5,275 bases of DNA from Sulfurihydrogenibium yellowstonense SS-5 (lineage in GTDB: Bacteria; Aquificota; Aquificia; Aquificales; Hydrogenothermaceae), in contig NZ_ABZS01000117.1 of NCBI RefSeq assembly GCF_000173615.1, positions 1-5,275 of the forward strand, in the 5' to 3' direction. The notes under the pieces are model-generated. The model was given only the letters and a program-made list of their open reading frames with translations. It was not told the DNA's origin and ran no database searches. Every line of letters begins with the position of its first letter. The first letter of the stretch is position 1. Below, one piece after another: positions 1 to 5,275 of the stretch. Both the position numbers and the translations under genes were made by a program.

Positions 1-42
1 AAAATGAAAATGCTTGCAAAATTTCTGTAAGTTTACCTTTTC

Positions 43-130
43 GTGTCATCCTAAGGACTTTAGTCCGAAGAATCCACTCTTTTAAAAATAGAGGAAAAAT
101 GAGATTCTTCGCTTATGCTCAGAATGACAC
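43..130. repeat. Palindromic MITE/REP-like repeat, copy 1
   Basis: An 88-base element with inverted ends: GTGTCATCCT at 43-52 pairs with AGAATGACAC at 121-130 with one mismatched position. Inside, GAAGAATC (67-74) pairs perfectly with GATTCTTC (103-110). Between the outer and inner stems, each arm carries its own mini-hairpin: GGACT-TT-AGTCC at 55-66 on the left and the weaker GC-TTAT-GC at 111-118 on the right. The predicted shape is a cross with two side hairpins and an AT-rich tip at 75-102. No transposase is present, so if mobile it would be non-autonomous. From memory, repeats with these TGTCATCC...GAATGACA ends are scattered in many bacterial genomes and often give spurious small ORFs. 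The palindrome is directly seen; the family assignment is recall. Confidence 0.8.
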
Positions 131-145
131 CATCAGGTCGTTCTT

Positions 146-230
146 TATCATCCTGAGGCCGTAAGGCCGAAGGATCACATGTTTTATTAAAAAGTAAAAA
201 AAGAGATTCTTCGTCGGCTGCAGAATGACA
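146..230. repeat. Palindromic MITE/REP-like repeat, copy 2
   Basis: A second copy, in the same orientation as the one at 43-130 and 15 bases after it. The ends TATCATCCTG (146-155) and CAGAATGACA (221-230) are inverted repeats with two non-matching positions, one of which can be a G-T pair. GAAGGATC (169-176) pairs with GATTCTTC (205-212) through one G-T pair. The left arm folds on its own: ATCCT (150-154) with AGGAT (171-175), then GA opposite GA, then GGCC-GTAA-GGCC (157-168). As RNA this would be a GNRA-type tetraloop above tandem G-A mismatches. Sequence divergence from copy 1 lies mainly in the mini-hairpins and the central AT-rich part, while pairing is kept. Both copies lie downstream of the radical SAM gene. 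Confidence 0.78.
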
Positions 231-267
231 GCTTGTGTTTTTGGAACAATTTAAATAATTCTGCAGC
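217..267. repeat. Perfect 10-bp inverted repeat after radical SAM stop
   Basis: GCTGCAGAAT at 217-226 and ATTCTGCAGC at 258-267 are exact reverse complements separated by 31 bases. The right arm lies 10 bases beyond the stop codon at 278-280 on the transcript of the radical SAM gene. The left arm is the right end of the second palindromic repeat, so the right arm may be a remnant of a third, inverted copy. It could form a stem in the 3' untranslated RNA, but no U-tract follows it directly, so it is not a classical intrinsic terminator. Confidence 0.5.
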
Positions 268-277
268 ATCCTTTTAC

Positions 278-1189
278 TTATCCCTTGATAAACTCCAAAT
301 TTCCAACGTTTATTTTCTTTACCTTGCCCGAAGCTAAAAGGTTTTGAATTTTTTTTTGAGTTTCCTCATCAAACAAAGTTTGAATATCATTTAAAGAATA
401 AGCTCTTTTTTTGAAAGTATTTAAAATATCTTCTTCATCTAATGAAACTTTTTTAACATCTCCGCCGTTTTTTCTAACAGCAACATTAACATTTAAACCT
501 TCAAACATCTTTGCAATTTCATAAAGAGTTTGGTTATCTACAGGAAAGACTCTGTAAGCCGGCGGTCTATCAATCGTTGAAATATCAATTCTGTCAGGAT
601 TAATCCTTTTCGCAGCTTCTACGATCTTTTGAATTACTTGAGGTTTATCGTTTATATATTTAACAATCAAAACCTCTAAAACAAGCGTTCCGCTATATTC
701 TTTTCTAAATGAAATCATACCATTTATTAAATCTTCAATCTCTATTCCTTCTAATGGTCTATCTACTTTTTCAAATGTTTCTTGGTCTGCTGCATCAAGA
801 GATAATTTTACTATATCAAACTTTTTTAAAGCTTTCCTGACCGAAGGATTATTTATAGTACTTCCATTGGATAAAATTAAAGTTTTAGATGAATTTTTTA
901 TCTTGTTTAGCTGCTCAATCAGGTTATTTAAATCTTTATAAAGAGTTGGTTCTCCGTTGGCTGTAACTGTTATAACATCTGGATATTGATTTTTTAATAG
1001 AAAATCTTTAACTTCGTTGATTATATCTTCAACTTTTGGTGGATGTTTGATATAGTTTATAGGCTTTGCTTTTTCTAACTCGCAATATAAACAGTCAAAA
1101 TTGCAGCTTTTTTCATCAGGCGATAAATCTATCCCAAGAGATAATCCAAACCTCCTTGATAAAACAGGTCCAAAAATATATTTATACAT
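278..1189 (-). CDS. Radical SAM protein, TYW1-like (COG0731 type)
   Basis: A 303-residue enzyme expected to be cytoplasmic; no signal peptide is visible. It opens with GPVLSRRFGLSLGID (residues 7-21), close to the GPVPSRR-type opening I associate with the COG0731 group related to the wyosine enzyme TYW1/Taw1. The radical SAM cluster motif CX3CX2C is intact at C29, C33 and C36. Further motifs are NGEPTL (78-83), the counterpart of the GGE SAM-binding strand, LSNGS (106-110) and a strand with IDRPP (206-210). After about residue 245 there is a charged helical tail that may form a small winged-helix domain. These three are the only cysteines, so the second iron-sulphur cluster of true TYW1 is not evident. 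Substrate unknown; tRNA modification is only a guess from homology. The start is supported by GGAG five bases upstream. The gene lies 295 bases beyond the export-porin gene, probably with its own promoter. Confidence 0.87.
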   Translation of the reverse strand: MYKYIFGPVLSRRFGLSLGIDLSPDEKSCNFDCLYCELEKAKPINYIKHPPKVEDIINEVKDFLLKNQYPDVITVTANGEPTLYKDLNNLIEQLNKIKNSSKTLILSNGSTINNPSVRKALKKFDIVKLSLDAADQETFEKVDRPLEGIEIEDLINGMISFRKEYSGTLVLEVLIVKYINDKPQVIQKIVEAAKRINPDRIDISTIDRPPAYRVFPVDNQTLYEIAKMFEGLNVNVAVRKNGGDVKKVSLDEEDILNTFKKRAYSLNDIQTLFDEETQKKIQNLLASGKVKKINVGNLEFIKG

Positions 1190-1194
1190 CTAAA

Positions 1195-1198
1195 CTCC
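1195..1198 (-). promoter_or_regulatory. Ribosome binding site of the radical SAM gene
   Basis: Reading the minus strand, GGAG stands five bases before the ATG at 1187-1189. This supports the chosen start, together with the conserved opening GPVLSRR near the N-terminus. Confidence 0.65.
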
Positions 1199-1233
1199 GT
1201 CAAGAAATTTTGAAGTTAGTAAATTCATTAAAT

Positions 1234-1239
1234 ATTATA
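1234..1239 (-). promoter_or_regulatory. Candidate -10 box for the radical SAM gene
   Basis: The minus strand reads a perfect TATAAT, which would start RNA near 1227 and give a leader of about 38 bases. No good -35 box is found 16-18 bases upstream; TTTAAA is the best there. A second, weaker pair lies further upstream: TTGTAA at 1293-1298 and TAAAAT at 1269-1274, 18 bases apart. In such AT-rich DNA a chance match is easy, so this is tentative. Confidence 0.35.
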
Positions 1240-1309
1240 AGTGTATTTTTGAACTTTTAAAGTGTAGTATTTTATTTTTACGTATATAATTTTTACAATA
1301 TACGCCGGG

Positions 1310-1381
1310 TGAGGAATTGGGAGTTTGGATAAAACTAAAGTTTTCAGAGTAAGTAAAGAACAAATTAAATAGAGTTCCTCA
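1310..1381. repeat. Widely spaced short inverted repeat
   Basis: TGAGGAA at 1310-1316 and TTCCTCA at 1375-1381 are exact 7-base inverted repeats that enclose 58 bases, with looser matching outside the core. The enclosed part includes the small palindrome at 1331-1344. It could be the stem of an RNA structure in the 3' region of the export operon, or a decayed small mobile element. With seven exact bases, chance is a real alternative. Confidence 0.3.
1331..1344. repeat. 14-bp palindrome AAAACT-AA-AGTTTT
   Basis: Two perfect 6-base arms flank a 2-base centre. The pairing is AT-rich and no T-run follows in either direction, so a terminator role is weak. A protein-binding operator or a chance palindrome are equally possible. 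Confidence 0.3.
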
Positions 1382-1484
1382 TTTCTTGCCTTCCACTATT
1401 CAATTTTTCAACAGTCTCTCACTTTTAATATTCTACAGTTACGACCAAGAGCCATGTAATATTTTGAATTTCTCGTTCAAGACA

Positions 1485-4316
1485 TTAGTAAAATAAAATA
1501 TATCTTAAGTAGCTATTAAAATATTTATCTGCTGTACCTTTAAACCCTTGTATATATCTAAATCCTAAGCTTAAATTATCCTGTCTAAATAAACTGCCGC
1601 CTATTCCGCCAGAAAATCCATATCCCAAACCTGTAACATCATTATACGTTATATCAGCACTAAAAAATGGTCTCCAAACTCTTACATAATTTGTATTATT
1701 GTCATATCCAAAAGAAAATCCAACTCCGATTAAATTAAAAGATTGTGGCAGAAATTTAGTTGCTTGATATGGAGATAGTTTTTCGATGTTTCCTTTATAT
1801 CCATCTTTTTCGTTGTATTTACCGTGTGCCGAGTAAAGCCTAAACGTATAATCAGGATAACCTACCCTAAGCTTGTAATAAAGTTCGTCATATAAATTTA
1901 AAGAAGTTCCTATTTTTTTCTCATCAGATGAGTAATAAATATTGTAAGATGGACTTATATAAAAGCCAGTTCTGTTATTAAAACTGTGAGAAAAGTTGAC
2001 ACTTATCGTATCCTTCATTCCACCGTAGTATAAAAATAGTGTGTCATCTGTGGGTATATTTTTACCAAGCTCTCCACCAAAATAGGTTTTATTTTTTATG
2101 TATCTTCTAAATTGAATATCTAAATACAAGTTTGATGAAAGAGTTTTTAACGAACCTACTATAAAACTAATCTCTCCGTCATCAAACACCTTTTTAAACC
2201 CAATCGAGATATCACTTCTATCAGGAACGTTAATCATTTTTAGATTATCAACACTAAATGGATTTGAACCTTTATATCTAACAAACACATGGAAGCCTTC
2301 TTTTGGTTTAGCCTGAATAAATATATCTTCAGAAATGTCTTTAACGCCGGCTCTATCTGTATAGTTTGACAATATTTCAACTTTTGGTCTGTAAGTTGTG
2401 ATTAAATCTCTTTGTTGTTTGTATAATAAATAATCTTCCGGATTTTCATCCAGTCCTTTATATCCATAATACATAGCTTTATCAATTTGACCAGTCTCGG
2501 TAAATGCAGTTACTCTATCCCTAATAGGCAGGATATCAGCAAATTTTTCAAGAAGATTGTATTGCCAATACTTATCATTTGACCATAAAGCTAAATTTAA
2601 CTGCATCCATGGACGTAAATCATAGCTATGTCTTTTCATTAAATACTCTAACTTTGAATGATGATCAGTTTTAAGAAGATGAGAAAAATAAAGGTCGTTA
2701 TAAGATTTTAATGAAATGATATTTTTATATTTTTCAAGTAGCTCTAAATATTGCCTTGAAGATAAATACTTATCAGCTACTCTCAAAAAGTTGTAGGCAT
2801 CTTCTGATGATAGACTTTGCTTATCTTTAAGCTCTTTAAATACTTCATACTTTATTTTCTCGCTTTCTTCAAATCTGCCATATGTATACAGTATATCTGC
2901 GTAAAGCAACTTATCAGAGATAGATTTGCTATTTTTAAGCTGATTATAAGACAATTCAAGAGCTTTTTTTGTGTTTTCTAAAAAAAGATACAAGAATGTA
3001 AAAGATTTTGGAACTAATGTTTCATATTTTTTATAATTATTTACTATATACTTAGCAAGATTTTGATTAGAAGACTCTATTGAAGCAAAGATTAGCTCAG
3101 AAATGATTTGAGAGTCAAACTTTTTATCCAATACATTTTTTGCGATATTTAACGCTTTTTGCGTTTGATTTAACTTTAATAAACTGCTTATATATCTAGA
3201 TAGTATCAAAGCAGAAGAGTTATAATCAATTTTATTACTTTCTATAAATTCAACTATTTTTTGATAGTCATTAGTCAAGTATAAACTTTCTATATAGCTG
3301 GATAATAGATAATAGTCTTTATATTTTTCATAACCTTTCAAAGCATAATCAGCAGATAGTTTATATTCTTTCTTAAAATAAAAGTATGTATACAACCTGA
3401 TATATTCTGCCAGCCTTCCCTTGTCAATCTTATCAAGCTGAGCAGCAATATCGATTGATGTGTCAAAATCTCTTAAAGCCCAAGCCAAGTCTGAAAGCGT
3501 ATAAAGATACTCTAATCTATCTTCTTCTATGTCTTTACTAACAGTTATATTAGGAAAGTATGATTTTAAAACTTCCAAGGATTTTTTCAAATCTTTTTTT
3601 GCATATAGTATACTTGAATAAAGCAAAACATCTTTATAGTTTTTATCTTGCCTACTGTATAGAATTTCACCATATTTTGAAGCTTTGTCTAAATCTCCAT
3701 AATTATAAAGGATCATTGTTAAGTTTCTTAATATATCTATGTTTTTATCCTTTTCATACATAGCTTCTAAAATTTCTGTAAGCTTTTTTACTTCTCCGGC
3801 TTGTTGATAGATGTAGAGCAAAGTTTTTAAATCGTTAAATTTGCCACTTAGTGCATCCTTTTCTACCAAATTGATCGCTATATCAAACCTATTTGTCGCT
3901 AAGGCAAGGTTAAACAGTTCTCTTTTTATGTTTTCATCCTTAGTTATTTGATATAGTTTTAAGTAGGCTTCTATACCTTCCGCAGGTCTTTTTGTCCAGA
4001 TCGCAACCTGTCCTAAGTTTTTTAACCAATATGGATTGTTAGAAAATAATTCAGCTCCTTTTTTTGCAACTATATAGGCATTTTCTAAATCTTGATTTCC
4101 TAAGAATGTAATCAAAAGAAGTTTTAAAAGCTCTTCATCATAAACTTTACCGATTTTGATTTGTTTTGACAACTCTTTATTAACTTTTTTTTCTTTTATT
4201 TGTAAAGTTATATCTTCTTTTTCAACAGCAAAAGAAACCAGCGGAGTAAAAGCAATCAAAGTTGCTATCTTAATGTAAGAATATTTATCTAAGGTTTCTC
4301 TAAAAGAAGAGATCAT
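1485..4316 (-). CDS. Outer-membrane TPR/beta-barrel export porin, PelB-like
   Basis: A 943-residue protein predicted to carry exopolysaccharide through the periplasm and out of the cell. Residues 1-30 form a signal peptide: basic start, hydrophobic core IATLIAFTPLVSFA at 17-30, likely cleavage after A30. Residues about 55-640 are helical TPR-type repeats, for example 81-121, 200-250, 310-360 and 470-500. The last repeat before the barrel (596-637) contains LPIRDRVTAF and GYKGLDENPEDY. From about 645 to the end, alternating strands such as GFHVFVRYKG, GFYISPSYNIYY and GYGFSGGIGGSLF form a barrel of about 300 residues, enough for some 16 strands. It ends in YILFY, with the terminal aromatic residue typical of barrel insertion signals. 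The layout matches PelB, which is about 1190 residues in Pseudomonas; PgaA-like or BcsC-like porins are the alternatives. It is coupled to the upstream TPR gene by an ATGA overlap. Outer-membrane TPR-porin is nearly certain; the Pel assignment is less so. Confidence 0.82.
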   Translation of the reverse strand: MISSFRETLDKYSYIKIATLIAFTPLVSFAVEKEDITLQIKEKKVNKELSKQIKIGKVYDEELLKLLLITFLGNQDLENAYIVAKKGAELFSNNPYWLKNLGQVAIWTKRPAEGIEAYLKLYQITKDENIKRELFNLALATNRFDIAINLVEKDALSGKFNDLKTLLYIYQQAGEVKKLTEILEAMYEKDKNIDILRNLTMILYNYGDLDKASKYGEILYSRQDKNYKDVLLYSSILYAKKDLKKSLEVLKSYFPNITVSKDIEEDRLEYLYTLSDLAWALRDFDTSIDIAAQLDKIDKGRLAEYIRLYTYFYFKKEYKLSADYALKGYEKYKDYYLLSSYIESLYLTNDYQKIVEFIESNKIDYNSSALILSRYISSLLKLNQTQKALNIAKNVLDKKFDSQIISELIFASIESSNQNLAKYIVNNYKKYETLVPKSFTFLYLFLENTKKALELSYNQLKNSKSISDKLLYADILYTYGRFEESEKIKYEVFKELKDKQSLSSEDAYNFLRVADKYLSSRQYLELLEKYKNIISLKSYNDLYFSHLLKTDHHSKLEYLMKRHSYDLRPWMQLNLALWSNDKYWQYNLLEKFADILPIRDRVTAFTETGQIDKAMYYGYKGLDENPEDYLLYKQQRDLITTYRPKVEILSNYTDRAGVKDISEDIFIQAKPKEGFHVFVRYKGSNPFSVDNLKMINVPDRSDISIGFKKVFDDGEISFIVGSLKTLSSNLYLDIQFRRYIKNKTYFGGELGKNIPTDDTLFLYYGGMKDTISVNFSHSFNNRTGFYISPSYNIYYSSDEKKIGTSLNLYDELYYKLRVGYPDYTFRLYSAHGKYNEKDGYKGNIEKLSPYQATKFLPQSFNLIGVGFSFGYDNNTNYVRVWRPFFSADITYNDVTGLGYGFSGGIGGSLFRQDNLSLGFRYIQGFKGTADKYFNSYLRYILFY

Positions 4317-5275
4317 TCTATAACCCTCTGTTTAATATCCAGTGCTATTTTATATGCAAATTTTGGATCTCCTGTTGCCAAGGAAGATTTTAATACAAAC
4401 TTCATCATCTCTCTATCATTCAAAAATTCATTATAGTACTTAGAAATTATATTTTTTGCCAACTCTAAATTTTTACTCCAAAGGGCGATTTCAACTGCTT
4501 TTTTGAAATACTCTTTTCTTTTTAAAGGATTTTTTTCCATATCAAGCTGTGTTAAGTAAATATTCAAAGCCTTTTCATACTGTTTTTGATATAGATATAA
4601 GTCTGTCAATTGTTTTAACCACAGGTCTTTGTTCTTAGTATCGGTTTCATAGAGTTGCTCTAGCAAACTAATCGCTTTATTATATTGCTTTTGATAGCTA
4701 TACAAATTTAGCAATTCTTTAGCCCAATAGTATTTGTTTGCAGAATCGGTTTTGTATAAATATTCTAAGTGATTGGATAAACCATAGAAATCTTTTTTCG
4801 CTTTATAAACATTTACAATTTCCTTATTATAGTTAAAAGAATTTTCTTTGTCTAAAATTACAAGCTTTTGTAAAAATCTAATAGCATTATCATAATCTTT
4901 TAACATTATAGCCAGTTTATAGTTTTCCTTTAGCCAGTATATATTGCTTGGATTAATATTCAATATTTTTATTGCTATTTTATAGGCTAAATCTTGAAAC
5001 TCCATTGATAAAGCTTCTTTATATTCTTTTTCAAGTTCTTTTACGTCTATCATAGATTTATAGCTTTCTTCAAGAACTGCTTTCATTTGATGTCTTAAAT
5101 ATTCTTTTTCTTCTAAAGATACATTTTTTGAGAAGAATTTTTGCTTTAAAATTGAATATCTTAAAAACTTTGCTTTACCAAGAATATCCGGATCGTTACT
5201 TTTTTCTAAATCATCTAAATGCTTAATTGCCTTCTTTTCTTCTCCTATTTTTATATATCTTTCTGCAATTAGGAG
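4313..5275 (-). CDS. TPR protein, N-terminus cut off by window edge
   Basis: The visible part is 320 residues and made of TPR-like helical repeats. The first ATG in frame is at 5084-5086, but the frame continues without a stop through 63 further codons to the edge. Those codons encode repeat-like protein (LLIAERYIKIGEEKKAIKHL at the start), and no Shine-Dalgarno precedes the ATG, so this Met is probably internal and the true start lies beyond 5275. Counting from that Met, repeats carry a recurring WLK/WAK signature (IYWLK at 49-53, YYWAK at 119-123, DLWLK at 154-158) and two near-identical YQKQY units 35 residues apart (131-135, 166-170). Near the C-terminus is EIALWSKNLELA. No barrel, membrane segment or signal is visible in this part. 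Overlap with the porin gene implies a joint role, perhaps a PelE-like or split PelB-like TPR partner in polysaccharide export. The specific function is not recognised. Confidence 0.78.
   Translation of the reverse strand, partial: LLIAERYIKIGEEKKAIKHLDDLEKSNDPDILGKAKFLRYSILKQKFFSKNVSLEEKEYLRHQMKAVLEESYKSMIDVKELEKEYKEALSMEFQDLAYKIAIKILNINPSNIYWLKENYKLAIMLKDYDNAIRFLQKLVILDKENSFNYNKEIVNVYKAKKDFYGLSNHLEYLYKTDSANKYYWAKELLNLYSYQKQYNKAISLLEQLYETDTKNKDLWLKQLTDLYLYQKQYEKALNIYLTQLDMEKNPLKRKEYFKKAVEIALWSKNLELAKNIISKYYNEFLNDREMMKFVLKSSLATGDPKFAYKIALDIKQRVIE
4324..4329 (-). promoter_or_regulatory. Ribosome binding site of the export porin gene
   Basis: The minus strand reads AGAGGG seven bases before the ATG at 4314-4316. 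It lies inside the last codons of the upstream TPR gene, so the porin has its own initiation signal in addition to the ATGA stop-start coupling. This supports the start, which also places the signal peptide at the very N-terminus. Confidence 0.6.

Larger units (their letters stand above)
1190..1484. other. Intergenic region without a convincing gene
   Basis: This gap separates the end of the export-porin gene from the start of the radical SAM gene, both on the minus strand. I see no credible coding region. It holds the candidate promoter near 1234-1298, a 14-base palindrome at 1331-1344, and a widely spaced inverted pair at 1310-1316 and 1375-1381. The stretch 1301-1325 is more GC-rich than its surroundings. 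On the minus strand, 1407-1421 reads GAGACTGTTGAAAAA, which resembles the ends of some insertion sequences, but no matching inverted end was found. No G/C-rich hairpin followed by a T-run marks a clear terminator for the upstream operon. Confidence 0.6.

Noticed and set aside
1..30. Short plus-strand frame ending in TAA at 28-30, perhaps the tail of a gene entering from the left
   Set aside because: Only nine codons are visible and nothing in them can be recognised, so a converging gene is possible but unsupported.
43..230. CRISPR array
   Set aside because: Only two units, each a long self-complementary palindrome with a 15-base gap; there is no series of short identical repeats with unique spacers.
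60..269. 69-codon open frame on the minus strand
   Set aside because: It runs almost entirely through the two palindromic repeats, has no ribosome binding site that I can see, and gives the serine/glutamate-rich translation typical of spurious ORFs in such repeats.
1066..1260. 64-codon open frame on the plus strand
   Set aside because: It overlaps the start of the radical SAM gene in antisense and extends into AT-rich intergenic DNA; its translation has no recognisable domain.
1440..1484. Intrinsic terminator after the porin gene
   Set aside because: Only a weak TTGAA/TTCAA stem is found at about 1464-1480 and no T-run follows it, so it does not meet the usual criteria.
3560..3763. 67-codon open frame on the plus strand
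   Set aside because: It lies wholly inside the porin gene in antisense; the hydrophobic look is the mirror of lysine- and glutamate-rich TPR codons.

Overview
This AT-rich window holds three genes, all on the minus strand, so transcription runs from the right edge to the left. The strong A/T bias, the Lys/Ile/Tyr/Glu-rich proteins and the palindromic repeats of the TGTCATCC...AATGACA type fit a low-GC, Gram-negative bacterium with an outer membrane. A thermophile of the Aquificales (Hydrogenothermaceae type) is my best guess, but no marker gene here proves it.

The right-hand 3.8 kb (1485-5275) carries two translationally coupled genes. The first is an incomplete tetratricopeptide-repeat (TPR) protein whose reading frame stays open to the right edge, so its start lies outside the window. 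Its stop overlaps by four bases (ATGA) the start of a 943-residue protein. That second protein has a signal peptide, about 600 residues of helical TPR repeats and a C-terminal outer-membrane beta-barrel ending in an aromatic residue. This is the architecture of exopolysaccharide export porins, and PelB of the Pel system is the best match. Together the pair looks like the end of a polysaccharide secretion operon: the TPR region would guide or modify the polymer in the periplasm and the barrel would release it through the outer membrane.

A 295-base gap (1190-1484) follows. It has no convincing gene but holds short inverted repeats and a candidate promoter for the next gene.

The gene at 278-1189 encodes a stand-alone radical SAM protein of the COG0731 / TYW1-like group, with an intact CX3CX2C cluster motif. 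It is probably not functionally tied to the export pair.

The left 277 bases are non-coding. They contain two tandem, same-orientation copies of a foldable 85-88 base palindromic repeat with nested mini-hairpins, and what may be a fragment of a third, inverted copy next to the radical SAM stop codon.
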